In this document: in pieces, positions 49,939 through 60,408 of the stretch
Position numbering within the stretch: position 1 is the stretch's first letter
Layout: every line of letters begins with the position of its first letter
Assembly (NCBI GenBank): GCA_022841665.1
Contig: JALHRB010000001.1
Span: 198,984 to 262,983 of the forward strand
Length of the DNA stretch: 64,000 nt
Reading direction: 5' to 3'
Origin: Pseudolabrys sp.
GTDB taxonomy: Bacteria; Pseudomonadota; Alphaproteobacteria; Rhizobiales; Xanthobacteraceae
The notes under the pieces: model-generated
The model's database searches: none
What the model was told of the DNA's origin: nothing
Seen by the model: the letters and a program-made list of their open reading frames with translations, nothing else
Made by a program: the position numbers and the translations under genes

Positions 49939-50709
49939 ATGACAACCCCGGTCTACCGCCGCAATCTCGACGACGCCCCGCGCCCGGTCGCGGTGATGGC
50001 GAAGGCGTGGGGGAATGGCGAGCATATTCCCCTGCACATGCACCGGCGCGGCCAGCTCCTGCACGCGGTGCGTGGCGTGATGCGCGTGGAAACGGAAGGC
50101 GCCGCCTGGATCGTGCCGCCGGCGCGCGCGCTCTGGCTGCCGCCGGAATTGCCGCACAGCGTCACCATGCGCAGCCATACCGACATGCGCACGCTCTATA
50201 TCGACCCGGCCGCCTGCGAAGGCCTGCCGCGCCAGCCGCTGCTGGTGGAGATTTCCGGTCTGCTGCGCGAGCTGATCCTGGCGCTGCTGGAGGAGCCGGC
50301 CGACTACGCCGAAAGCGGCCGCGGCGGCATCGTCGCACGGCTGATCCTCACCGAACTCGGCCGCCTGCGCGAGCGGCGGCTGGACGTGCCGATGCCGCGC
50401 GATCCGCGCGCGCTCCGCGTCGCCCGCGCGCTGCTCAACGATTCCGGCATCGCGTATGGCCTCGACCGCTGGGCCGACGAGGCCGGCGCCAGCCGGCGCA
50501 CCCTCGCCCGCCTGTTCCGCAGCGAGACCGGCCTCGGCTTCGCCGAATGGCGGGCGCGACTGCGGGCGATCGACGCGCTCGCCCGGCTGTCGGAAGGCGC
50601 CTCGGTCAAGGAAACCGCGCGCTCGGTCGGCTACGCCAGCGCGAGCGCCTTCTCGGCCATGATCCGCCGCACGCTTGGTGAGCCGCCCCGGCGGCTGGCG
50701 CGGCCTTAA
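49939..50709 (+). CDS. AraC family transcriptional regulator
   Basis: Cupin-like N-term HIPLHMHRRGQLLHAVRGVMRVETEG; HTH WADEAGASRRTLARLFRSETGLGFAEWRARLR. Confidence 0.93.
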   Translation: MTTPVYRRNLDDAPRPVAVMAKAWGNGEHIPLHMHRRGQLLHAVRGVMRVETEGAAWIVPPARALWLPPELPHSVTMRSHTDMRTLYIDPAACEGLPRQPLLVEISGLLRELILALLEEPADYAESGRGGIVARLILTELGRLRERRLDVPMPRDPRALRVARALLNDSGIAYGLDRWADEAGASRRTLARLFRSETGLGFAEWRARLRAIDALARLSEGASVKETARSVGYASASAFSAMIRRTLGEPPRRLARP

Positions 50710-50824
50710 GAGTCCGGCCGGCGCAATCCGGGTTGGACAACAACCCGTCACTTCCTTTAAGTTGTATTTTACCGCCGTGGCCGTGTATCAGGGCGACGGC
50801 ACCAGGGCCGCGTGAGAGGCCTCG

Positions 50825-51583
50825 ATGTGTTGCGGAAGGCGCGTCCGCGCGGCGACGGCCGTCGCCGCGGCCTTCATTTTTTGTTGCCCCGGCCTCGCCG
50901 CCGGCCCCGCGCGGGCCGGCGACCCCGAAGAGGCGCGCGTCATCGTCTTTTCCGGCCGCGACCTCTGGCGCAACGGTGCCTTCACCCATACCGGCCTGCT
51001 CGTCGCGCCCGGCGGCTTCGAGCAGGACGGCTTGATGCTGAAGACGCTCTATGGCGCCGGCGTCTATCGCTATTACTCCGGCTATCTCGGCGGATTCGTG
51101 AAGGGCTTCGAAGGCCAGGCACTTGTCATGCCCGGCTGGCGGCACAAGCGCGGCAATCTCGAAACCAAAGTCTTTTTCGGCCTCGATCTGCAGCACCACA
51201 GGCTGTGGCCGGCCGACCCGGGCAACCGCCTTTCCGGCCACGCCGTCGGCCTGCGCTTTGCCGCCGAGTTCTGGTACGACCTCGCGCCCGACATGGTCGT
51301 CTTCGGCGACCTGTCGCTCTCCTCAGTCGCCACCAGCAGTTCCGGCCGCATCGCTTTCGGGCGCATGGCGATGGAGGAGATGCTCGGCGGCTTCTACCTC
51401 GGGCCGGAGGTCGCCTATTTCGGCTCCGACGGCTACCGTCATCTGCGCGTCGGCTTCCACATCACCTCGATGAAGACCGAGGCGAACGAATGGTCGGCGG
51501 CGATCGGCTGGGCCGGTGACAGCGAGAAGCGCGCGAGCCCCTACGTGCGGCTCAACCTGTCGACCAGGATAGCAAACGACTAA
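50825..51583 (+). CDS. Cellulose biosynthesis protein BcsS-like
   Basis: Signal peptide; VIVFSGRDLWRNGAFTHTGLLVAPGGFEQDGLMLKTLYGAGVYRY. Confidence 0.78.
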   Translation: MCCGRRVRAATAVAAAFIFCCPGLAAGPARAGDPEEARVIVFSGRDLWRNGAFTHTGLLVAPGGFEQDGLMLKTLYGAGVYRYYSGYLGGFVKGFEGQALVMPGWRHKRGNLETKVFFGLDLQHHRLWPADPGNRLSGHAVGLRFAAEFWYDLAPDMVVFGDLSLSSVATSSSGRIAFGRMAMEEMLGGFYLGPEVAYFGSDGYRHLRVGFHITSMKTEANEWSAAIGWAGDSEKRASPYVRLNLSTRIAND

Positions 51584-51643
51584 TCCAGCGTGCGCCGGAA
51601 TCGCGTGACCGCGATCGGTAGCTTGGCGCCGTAGCCGGATCGC

Positions 51644-52063
51644 TCAGCCCTTGGCGTCGCAAAAGAAGGTGCGGATGACGCATTCCTTGCCGCCGGCGCT
51701 GTAGCAGGACTTGAGCGCGTCGTTCTGGCTGCGGCCGAGGCGCGAGCCCTTGCCCCAGCCGTGCGCGCCGCAGGGGTTGGCGAAATCGACGGCGTAGGCA
51801 GCGCAGCCGCGCTTCACCGTAGCTACGACGCGACAGGTGTTGCCCTGGCATTTGTCGAGCGCGCTTTTGCTGGCGTCGTCGGTGCTGCCGAAGTCATAAG
51901 CTTCGCCAAAGGCGCCGCAGGAGCCGATGGCGAGCGCGCCGGCCGCCCGCGCGGTGTTCAAGGTGACCAGCATCACGGTCACGCTGGCCAGCAACAAGGC
52001 GGCGGCGACCAGCACACTCATGACTGGTGCATGCGTTTTGGTCACGGCCCTTCCCCACCTCAA
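51644..52063 (-). CDS. DUF4189 domain-containing protein
   Basis: GALAIGSCGAFGEAYDFGSTDDASKSALDKCQGNTCRVVATVKRGCAAYAVD. Confidence 0.8.
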   Translation of the reverse strand: MRWGRAVTKTHAPVMSVLVAAALLLASVTVMLVTLNTARAAGALAIGSCGAFGEAYDFGSTDDASKSALDKCQGNTCRVVATVKRGCAAYAVDFANPCGAHGWGKGSRLGRSQNDALKSCYSAGGKECVIRTFFCDAKG

Positions 52064-52114
52064 GCGTCGAAGCCAGATAGGGCTGAGTCGCGTAACCGAT
52101 CAACGATTCGAGTC

Positions 52115-53737
52115 TCAGGCGCGTTCGATTTCCGCCTTGACGGCGGAAAGCGACTCGGGGGTATCGACATCGGTGAGCGCGGCCGCGCCCGCAACCGGCA
52201 CCTCGACCACCGCCTCGGCATAGCTGCCGATGAGATGGCGCGCGCCGATGTCGCCCTGAATCTGCATGAGGTCGTGGAAAAAACGGCGCGACCACACCAC
52301 CGGATTGCCGCGGCGGCCCTCGATCGAGGGCACCACCACGAGCGCACCGCGCTCGGGGTCGAAGGTGGCGATGAGCTTGTCGATCAGCGCGCTATCTACC
52401 TGCGGCATGTCGCCGAGGCAGACGATGACGCCATCGGCCTCCTTCGGCACGGCGGCGATTCCCGCTTTCAGCGAGGTGCCGAGGCCGTCGGCATAGTCCG
52501 GGTTATGCACGAGCTTAACCGGCAGGCCGTCGAGCGCGGCTTCCACCTTTTCGCGCTGGTGGCCGGTAACGACGATGACCGGCGCAGCGCGCGAAGCGAG
52601 CGCCTGTTCGGCCGCGATTCGCACCAGCGGCTTGCCGCCGATCTCGGCGATCAGCTTGTTGACCGCGCCCATGCGCGTCGAGCGGCCGGCGGCCAGCACC
52701 AGCGCGGCGACGCGGCGGCCTTTTTCGGGCTCGGGCACCGTGCGCGGCTGCGGGCGCGTGACGATCTCCATCAACAGGCCGCCGACGCCCATGCCGGTGA
52801 CGTCTTCGCGCGAAACGGCAAGGCCGGCGAGGAGGCGCATCAGCACCCAGTCGAAGCCGTTCTCCTTCGGCGAGCGCGCGCAGCCGGGCGCGCCCAGCAC
52901 GGCCTGCCCGCGCGCGCGGCCGATCAGCATCAGGTTGCCGGGATCGACCGGCATGCCGAAATGCTCGATCTCGCCGCCGACGGCTTCGAGCGCGGCCGGG
53001 ATGACGTCGCGGCGGTCGGCGATGGCCGAAGCGCCGAACACGATGACCAGCTCGGCGCCGGCGGCGAGCAGTTCGTCGATGGCTTTGGCAAGCGCCGCCT
53101 GCTCGTGCGGCACGCGCTTCTCCGCGATAATGGCGGCGCCGGCGGGCGCGATGCGCTGCGCGGTGATCTTCAGCGTTTTGTCGATGACCTTGGGCGACAG
53201 CCCTGGCAGCAGCGTGGAGACGATGCCGACCTTGCGCACCTTGTAGGGCGCGATGCGGATGACGGGCCGCGCCTTCTCCGCCTCGGCCACGGCCCTGTCG
53301 CGCGCGGAACCGGCGACTGCAAAGGGGATGATCTTCACGGTAGCGATCATCTCGCCCTCGACCACCGGCTTGAAGGCCGGCAGCGTCGCGAGCGTCACCG
53401 CCTCGTCGATGCGGTTGAGGCGGTCGATGGCATCCTTATCGACCAGCAGAATGCCGGCGGCTTCGGCGAACAGATTGCAGCGGCCGGTGAAGGCGCGGTC
53501 GGCGCGCACGCCCTCGCCCTTGAGCGCGGCGGCGATGTCGGCGGCGGCTTGGTCCTCCGAGACGTCGCCGGGCTCGAGCCGCGCCACCACGATCTCCTTG
53601 ACGCCGGCGGCTTCGAGCGCGGCCACTTCGGCGTCGCCGATCAAGGTGCCTTTCTTGAGCACGAGGTCGCCGGTGCGGATGGAATGCACCGCGGTGGCGC
53701 CGCGCGCCTCGCCGACTGGGACGGCGCCGAATTTCAT
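52115..53737 (-). CDS. Molybdopterin-binding / MobA-like NTP-transferase fusion protein
   Basis: N-term molybdopterin-binding fold (ELVIVFGASAIADRRDVIP) plus C-term VAALVLAAGRSTRMGAVNKLIAEIGGKPLVR. Confidence 0.9.
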   Translation of the reverse strand: MKFGAVPVGEARGATAVHSIRTGDLVLKKGTLIGDAEVAALEAAGVKEIVVARLEPGDVSEDQAAADIAAALKGEGVRADRAFTGRCNLFAEAAGILLVDKDAIDRLNRIDEAVTLATLPAFKPVVEGEMIATVKIIPFAVAGSARDRAVAEAEKARPVIRIAPYKVRKVGIVSTLLPGLSPKVIDKTLKITAQRIAPAGAAIIAEKRVPHEQAALAKAIDELLAAGAELVIVFGASAIADRRDVIPAALEAVGGEIEHFGMPVDPGNLMLIGRARGQAVLGAPGCARSPKENGFDWVLMRLLAGLAVSREDVTGMGVGGLLMEIVTRPQPRTVPEPEKGRRVAALVLAAGRSTRMGAVNKLIAEIGGKPLVRIAAEQALASRAAPVIVVTGHQREKVEAALDGLPVKLVHNPDYADGLGTSLKAGIAAVPKEADGVIVCLGDMPQVDSALIDKLIATFDPERGALVVVPSIEGRRGNPVVWSRRFFHDLMQIQGDIGARHLIGSYAEAVVEVPVAGAAALTDVDTPESLSAVKAEIERA

Positions 53738-53748
53738 AAACCACCTCC

Positions 53749-53853
53749 GTCATTCCGGGACGCTCGCGCCGCGAGCGGACCCGGAATCCAGACACCTATT
53801 CCGACGCTGTCTCTGGATTCCGGGTTCGCGCCTTCGGCGCGCCCCGGAATGAC
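53749..53853. repeat. 105-bp palindromic element, copy A
   Basis: GTCATTCCGGGAC...GCCCCGGAATGAC outer arms; ACCCGGAATCCAGA/TCTGGATTCCGGGT inner arms. Confidence 0.92.
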
Positions 53854-53864
53854 AAATATCTTCT

Positions 53865-54572
53865 TCATGCCGCCTCCGACTTCTCCGCCGCGCCGCCCTT
53901 GGTGCGCAGCGCCTGGGTGATTTCGCCCATGATGGCGACCGCGATCTCGGCCGGTGACACGGCGCCGATCGGCAGGCCGATGGGCGCGCGGATGCGGGCC
54001 ATGTCGGCGTCACTCAAGCCCGCCTCCTTTAGCCGCGTCACGCGCTTGGCATGCGTCTTCCGCGAGCCGAGCGCGCCGATGTAGAAGCAGTCGCGCTTGA
54101 GCGCGTGCAGCAGCGCCGGATCGTCGATCTTCGGGTCGTGCGTGAGCGCGACGAAAGCGGTGTAATGGTCGACGTTGAGCGGCGGCAGCGCCACGTCCGG
54201 CCATTCCGCGATCACCTTCACGTCGGGAAAGCGCTCGACCGAGGCGAAGGCGGTGCGCGGATCGACGATGGTGACGTCGTAGCCGAGCAGTTGCCCGATC
54301 GGCGCCAGCGCCTGGCTGATGTGCACCGCGCCGGTGATGACCAGACGCGGCGACGGCACGTGCACGGTGAGGAAGACGCGGCCCTGCGCGGTTTCCTCCA
54401 TGCCGCTCTTGGCCATGCGCAGGCGCTTGCCGATCAGCTCGGCGAGCGAATCCTTGCCGGCGTCGGCCGCCTTCACCAGCCGCTGCGCGCCCGTATCGAC
54501 GTCGGTGACGATGACCACCGCGCGGCGCGCGGCGCGCTCTTCGTTCACGGCGTGCAAGATGTCGAGTTTCAT
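53865..54572 (-). CDS. XdhC family protein (C-terminal Rossmann part)
   Basis: VFLTVHVPSPRLVITGAVHISQALAPIGQLLGYDVTIVDPRTAFA; ALGSRKTHAKRVTRL. Confidence 0.9.
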   Translation of the reverse strand: MKLDILHAVNEERAARRAVVIVTDVDTGAQRLVKAADAGKDSLAELIGKRLRMAKSGMEETAQGRVFLTVHVPSPRLVITGAVHISQALAPIGQLLGYDVTIVDPRTAFASVERFPDVKVIAEWPDVALPPLNVDHYTAFVALTHDPKIDDPALLHALKRDCFYIGALGSRKTHAKRVTRLKEAGLSDADMARIRAPIGLPIGAVSPAEIAVAIMGEITQALRTKGGAAEKSEAA

Positions 54573-54907
54573 TACGACACCTTTTCCACATAAACGCGGA
54601 TGGTGCCGCCGCAGGACAGCCCGACCTGCCAGGCGGCCTCGTCGGCGACGCCGAATTCCAGCATCTTCGGCTTGCCCGAGCCGATCACATCGATGGCTTC
54701 GGTCACCACCGCGCCCTCAACGCAGCCGCCGGAGACGGAGCCGAGGAAGTTGCCCTCCTCGTCGATCACCAGATTCGAGCCGACCGGCCGCGGCGCCGAG
54801 CCCCAGGTCTCCACCACGGTGGCGAGCGCCACGCCGCGCCCGGCCTTGCGCCAGTCCTCGGCGGCCTTGAGGATGTCTTCATCGCGCGCGAGCATGTGAG
54901 CCTCCAT
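54572..54907 (-). CDS. XdhC family protein (N-terminal CoxI part)
   Basis: VALATVVETWGSAPRPVGSNLVIDEEGNFLGSVSGGCVEGAVV; TAATG overlap with next gene. Confidence 0.92.
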   Translation of the reverse strand: MEAHMLARDEDILKAAEDWRKAGRGVALATVVETWGSAPRPVGSNLVIDEEGNFLGSVSGGCVEGAVVTEAIDVIGSGKPKMLEFGVADEAAWQVGLSCGGTIRVYVEKVS

Positions 54908-54916
54908 TCTCTATTG

Positions 54917-55021
54917 GTCATTCCGGGACGGCCCGAAGGGCCGGACCCGGAATCCAGACACAAGCTCTGCGCCGTCTTCTGGATTCCGGGTTCGCTCGCT
55001 ACGCGAGCGCCCCGGAATGAC
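54917..55021. repeat. 105-bp palindromic element, copy B
   Basis: Same outer and inner arms as copy A, different mini-hairpins. Confidence 0.92.
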
Positions 55022-55033
55022 TGCAAACATATT

Positions 55034-56245
55034 TTACGCCACCTGCCTCAACATCGCCTTCGGATCGTAACCCTTGGCCGGCGCGCCGGACAGGGCGCGC
55101 ACCAGCTCGGTCATGGAATCGAGATTGTGGATCGGCCGCAATTCGTCAACATGCGGCAGGATGGCCCGCACCCCCTTTGCGCGCGCCTCGAAGCCCTCGA
55201 AGCGCAGCAGCGGATTGAGCCAGATCAGCCGGCGGCACGAGCGGTGCAGCCGGTCCATCTCGAAGGATAACGTATCGTCGGCGTCGCGCTCAAGCCCGTC
55301 GGTGATCAAGAGCACCACCGCGCCCTGCCCGAGCACGCGGCGCGCCCAATGTTTGTTGAAGGCGTGCAGCGAAGTCGCGATACGCGTGCCGCCGGCCCAG
55401 TCGGCGACATTGGCGCCGCAAGCGGCGAGCGCCTCGTCCGGATCGCGCTGGCGCAGCGAGCGCGTGACGTTGGTCAGCCGCGTGCCGAACAGGAACGTCA
55501 TGACGCGCTTGCGCGCGTCGGTGATGGAATGGAGGAAGTGCAAAAAAAGCCGCGTGTACTGGCTCATGGAGCCGGAGATGTCGAGGAGCGCCACGATCGG
55601 CGGCTCCTTCTCCTTCGGCCCGAGATATTTCAGGTCGATGAGCGCGCCGCCCGCTTTCATCGAGGCCCGCAAGGTGCGGCGCACGTCGATGATGTGGCCG
55701 CGCCGGTGCGCGGCGAGCCGCCGCGTGCGCACCATGTCGAGCGGCAGCGCAAGGCGCGCGATAGCGTCCTTGGCGGCGGCGATTTCGCCCGCCGTCATCT
55801 GCGCGAAGTCCTTGCGGCGCAGCACCTCGCGGTCGGAGACGGTCAGCCGCGCGTCGATCTCGACCTCGCGCTCCTGCTCGCGCGCGTTCTGGCCGGCAAA
55901 GAGCGCGTCCTGGATGCGCTGCGCGCCAGCCTCCGGCGGCTTCGGCGCCGTCGGCAGCGTGTCGGGCAGCATGGAGGCGATCAGCTTGTCGATATAGCCG
56001 CGGCGGCGGAAGAAGATGCGGAAAGCATGGTCGAACAAAATCGTATGCTCGTGCCGCTTCACGAAGACGGCGTGCAGCGTCCAGTAGAAGTCGTCGCGGT
56101 GGGCCACATGTGCGACTTCGAGCGCGGAGAGCGCGTCCAGCACCGCCCCCGGCCCGACCGGCATGCCGGCCGCGCGCAGCGCGCGCGCGAAGTAGAGGAT
56201 GTTCTCGGCGAGGCGGCCGCTTGTTTCTGTCATCCGCAATCCCAT
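55034..56245 (-). CDS. VWA domain-containing protein (CoxE-like)
   Basis: IVALLDISGSMSQYTRLFLHFLHS (MIDAS), VVLLITDGLERD. Confidence 0.93.
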   Translation of the reverse strand: MGLRMTETSGRLAENILYFARALRAAGMPVGPGAVLDALSALEVAHVAHRDDFYWTLHAVFVKRHEHTILFDHAFRIFFRRRGYIDKLIASMLPDTLPTAPKPPEAGAQRIQDALFAGQNAREQEREVEIDARLTVSDREVLRRKDFAQMTAGEIAAAKDAIARLALPLDMVRTRRLAAHRRGHIIDVRRTLRASMKAGGALIDLKYLGPKEKEPPIVALLDISGSMSQYTRLFLHFLHSITDARKRVMTFLFGTRLTNVTRSLRQRDPDEALAACGANVADWAGGTRIATSLHAFNKHWARRVLGQGAVVLLITDGLERDADDTLSFEMDRLHRSCRRLIWLNPLLRFEGFEARAKGVRAILPHVDELRPIHNLDSMTELVRALSGAPAKGYDPKAMLRQVA

Positions 56246-56248
56246 CCA

Positions 56249-56373
56249 CCGTTCGTCCCGCGCGCAGACATCGGGTTAACCCGATGTCTGCCACTCGACG
56301 TACGCAAGTCGGCTATAGCCGACTTGCGACGGGGACCCAGCGCTGGATTCCCGCTTTCGCGGGAATGAACGGG
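56249..56373. repeat. Palindromic element related to 48033-48167
   Basis: CCGTTCGTCCC...ATTCCCGCTTTCGCGGGAATGAACGGG; contains two perfect 26-bp palindromes at 56265-56290 and 56303-56328. Confidence 0.88.
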
Positions 56374-56396
56374 TGTGTTGTACGTCCTCGAAAAAA

Positions 56397-57320
<924 letters not shown>

Positions 57321-57428
57321 GGGGTCCTGATCGGAGGGTACTTTATCCTACCGCGGGCGCGGCTTACATGTGGGTATCAAAGCCGGTCCCGGCCAGCCAG
57401 GGATAGCCCCGAAAGCGAGACTTTAGTC

Positions 57429-57962
57429 ATGTCGGACGCCCCCGAAACCACCCAAGAAACGACCAAAGAAACGCTGCGTTTTCCGACCATCGACCCCGGC
57501 GTGCGCATCGGCCATGTGCACCTGAAGGTCGCCGACCTGCAGCGGGCGCTCGACTTCTATTGCGGGGTGCTTGGCTTCACGCTGACCACCAGCCGCCCGG
57601 GCGCCGCCTTCATCTCGGCCGGCGGATACCACCACCATCTCGGCCTCAACACCTGGGAAAGCAAAGGCGGCTCCCCGCCCCCGCCGGGCACGACCGGCCT
57701 CTACCACACCGCCATCCTCTACCCGACCCGCAAGCTCCTGGCCGACGCGCTGCGCCGGCTGATCGCGGCCAAGATCCCGCTCGAAGGCGCGAGCGACCAT
57801 GGCGTGTCCGAGGCGCTCTATCTGCGCGACCCGGACGACAACGGCGTCGAGCTCTATTGGGACCGGCCGAAGGAGAAATGGCCGCAGAAGCCGGACGGCT
57901 CGTTGCAGATGTATACGCGTCCGCTCGATTTGCACGATCTGCTGGCGGAGCTCGACCGCTAG
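57429..57962 (+). CDS. VOC family protein (glyoxalase/extradiol dioxygenase-like)
   Basis: IGHVHLKVADLQRALDFYCGVLGFTLTT; YLRDPDDNGVELYWDRP. Confidence 0.92.
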   Translation: MSDAPETTQETTKETLRFPTIDPGVRIGHVHLKVADLQRALDFYCGVLGFTLTTSRPGAAFISAGGYHHHLGLNTWESKGGSPPPPGTTGLYHTAILYPTRKLLADALRRLIAAKIPLEGASDHGVSEALYLRDPDDNGVELYWDRPKEKWPQKPDGSLQMYTRPLDLHDLLAELDR

Positions 57963-58081
57963 GCGGCTGGGGTCCGCCGGAGTTCTGTGTGGAACACGGC
58001 CGGCGCGGCCATTTCTCTCCGCTGATAAAATAAACTGTTAATCCCGCCGCCCTAATCTCCCCGATCCATCGGGGGAATTCC

Positions 58082-59131
58082 ATGGCAAAGGCCAGCCGGC
58101 TGCGAAAGGCAAGCGCGCTCGGCATCGCGAATGTCGATTCCCATTCGCACGAGTCAACGGCGGCCGCGGTCGCACGCCTGACCGCTTTGGTGGAAGCGCA
58201 GGCCCGTGTCATCCGCGACTACGAAGCCGCCGCCGCCCGCAGCCGGGACGTGTTCGAGCGCGCCTCGGCGGCCGCGCGGCTCGGCATGTGGGAATGCGAC
58301 TTGACCACCGAGACCTTGCAGTGGTCGGGCGGCACCTACGACATGTTCGATATCGAACGAAACGCGCCGTTGGTGCGTAAGCAGGCCCTGCCCCGCTATT
58401 CCACCCACTCGCTCAAGGCGCTGGAAAAAATCAGGAGTGAATCGCTGGCGCAGGGCAAGGGCTTCAACCTCGACGCCGAGCTCGTCACGGCGCGCGGTGC
58501 GCAGCGCTGGATCAGGATCACCGCGGTCGTCGACTGCGCCGACAAACGCCCGACCCGCCTGTTCGGCATGAAGCAGGACATCACCGAGGAAAAGGCCAAA
58601 CTGGACCGCCTGCGCTACCTCGCGGAAACCGATGAACTGACCGGGCTGGCCAACCGCAGCCTGTTCCAGGCCAAGCTGGCGGGAATGTGCGAGACCGCCC
58701 ATGCTGCCGACGCCGGGGCGCTGCTCCTGATCGACCTCGACGGCTTCAAGGAGGTCAACGACTCGCTCGGCCACGCTGCCGGCGACGGATGCCTGGCCGA
58801 GGTGGCGCGCCGCTTGTCGCGCGCCTGCCCGGACGCCGTCGTGGTGGCCCGCACCGGCGGCGACGAGTTCGCGGTGCTGCTCGGCCCGACGCCGGACGTT
58901 CGCCGCATCGCCGCCGTCGCCGCCCATATCGTCAAGACGATGGGACGTCCGGTGGACTCGCACGGCCGCCGCTTCACCATCGGCGCCTCGGTCGGCATCG
59001 CCTGGGTCAATAGTCGCGCGCCGGGAGAGATCTTCCAGCGTGCCGACGCCGCGCTTTATGCCGCCAAAGCCGCCGGCAAGAACACTTTCCGTTGGTTCGA
59101 CCCGGACTACGCGCGCACCAGCGCAGCCTAG
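58082..59131 (+). CDS. PAS-like/GGDEF diguanylate cyclase
   Basis: DELTGLANRSLFQAKL; LLIDLDGFKEVNDSLGHAAGD; ARTGGDEFAVLLG. Confidence 0.93.
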   Translation: MAKASRLRKASALGIANVDSHSHESTAAAVARLTALVEAQARVIRDYEAAAARSRDVFERASAAARLGMWECDLTTETLQWSGGTYDMFDIERNAPLVRKQALPRYSTHSLKALEKIRSESLAQGKGFNLDAELVTARGAQRWIRITAVVDCADKRPTRLFGMKQDITEEKAKLDRLRYLAETDELTGLANRSLFQAKLAGMCETAHAADAGALLLIDLDGFKEVNDSLGHAAGDGCLAEVARRLSRACPDAVVVARTGGDEFAVLLGPTPDVRRIAAVAAHIVKTMGRPVDSHGRRFTIGASVGIAWVNSRAPGEIFQRADAALYAAKAAGKNTFRWFDPDYARTSAA

Positions 59132-59171
59132 CGGCCAGAAAAGAAATGCGCGCCGCCGGTGGCCGGAACCG

Positions 59172-60383
59172 TCATGCCGCCTGCCGCGGCCGCCGCAGCA
59201 TCAGGGTCAGCAGGGTGGCGAGCACCGTGAAGCCCAGCATGATCGCAAACGCCGCCTGGTAGTTGCCGGCCTTGTCGAACAGCGCGGCGCCGAGATAAGC
59301 GCCGATGCCGCCGAAAACCTGGTGCACCATCGTGATGAGGCCGGTGAGCGCGCCGAGATGGCGGGTGCCGAAGCTCTCCTGCACGAACACCACCGTAAGC
59401 GGCGCGGTCACCAGGAACGTGGCGCCGAACACGAGCGCGAACACCGCGACCGACACTGTCGACTGATCCACCATCACCAAGGCGAACACGACGACGCGCG
59501 CGGCAAAGCAGACGGCCGTCGGCCACATCGGGCCGGAGCGGTCGCTGACCGCGCCGCCGATCACCACGCCGACGAGGCCGGTCAGCCCCATCAGCGCCAG
59601 CAGGTTGCCGGCCAGAAAAGCGTCGACGCCGCGGTCCTGCGCGAAGGCGACGACATGGGTGGAGACGAAGAAGTCGTCGAAGCCGCAGACCGCGTAGATC
59701 GCGAGCAACAGCCAGAATTGGCGCGTGCGCGCGGCCTCGCGCACGCCGACGCCGATCGCCGGCTGCGCCGCCTTGGCCTGCATGCGCGTGCTTTTGGGAA
59801 TCGCTAGGATGACCAGCGGCAGCAGCGCGAGATGCACGATCCCCAACCAGACATAGACGGACTGCCAGCTCACGGAGAGCATGACCGCCGCCAGCGCGGC
59901 GATCACCACGAGCTGGCCGACGCTCATGCCCGACGTCACCACCGCATTGGCGATGCCGGTGCGCACCGGAAAGGCGCGCGCCACCATCACGCCGACCGGG
60001 ATCATGGAGGCCGCGCCGTTGCCGAGCGCGAAGACCACGCCGTATAGCACATGCGCGTGCCACGGCGCCGAGATGATGCTCATCAGGCCGATGCCGATAC
60101 CGGCGACCACGAGGCCGCCGCCCAGCACCAAGCGCGGGCTGGTGCGGTCGGCGAGGTAGCCGGCGGCAAACATCGCCGCCGCCGAAACTGCCTGGTACAG
60201 CGCGACGGCAAGCCCGACGTCGCCGCGTACCCAGCCCAAATCGTCGACGATCGGCTTCAGCGTCAGGCCGACGGTGAAGCGCGCCCCGCCGCCGATGAAG
60301 AGCACAAGGAACCCGGCGGCAAGGATGACGGCGGCGCTCGTCGCGACCGGATGGCGCCGCGCGGGCCCCGTGGCGGAGGCCAA
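59172..60383 (-). CDS. MFS transporter
   Basis: 12-TM pattern, FTVGLTLKPIVDDLGWVRGDVGLAVALYQAVSAAAMFAAGYLADRTSPR. Confidence 0.93.
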   Translation of the reverse strand: MASATGPARRHPVATSAAVILAAGFLVLFIGGGARFTVGLTLKPIVDDLGWVRGDVGLAVALYQAVSAAAMFAAGYLADRTSPRLVLGGGLVVAGIGIGLMSIISAPWHAHVLYGVVFALGNGAASMIPVGVMVARAFPVRTGIANAVVTSGMSVGQLVVIAALAAVMLSVSWQSVYVWLGIVHLALLPLVILAIPKSTRMQAKAAQPAIGVGVREAARTRQFWLLLAIYAVCGFDDFFVSTHVVAFAQDRGVDAFLAGNLLALMGLTGLVGVVIGGAVSDRSGPMWPTAVCFAARVVVFALVMVDQSTVSVAVFALVFGATFLVTAPLTVVFVQESFGTRHLGALTGLITMVHQVFGGIGAYLGAALFDKAGNYQAAFAIMLGFTVLATLLTLMLRRPRQAA

Positions 60384-60408
60384 GACTAAAGGACCGGCAC
60401 GTTCGCGC

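Noticed and set aside
50825-51583. Part of a cellulose synthase operon
   Set aside because: No bcsA, bcsB, bcsZ or bcsC in the window; BcsS-like gene is an orphan here
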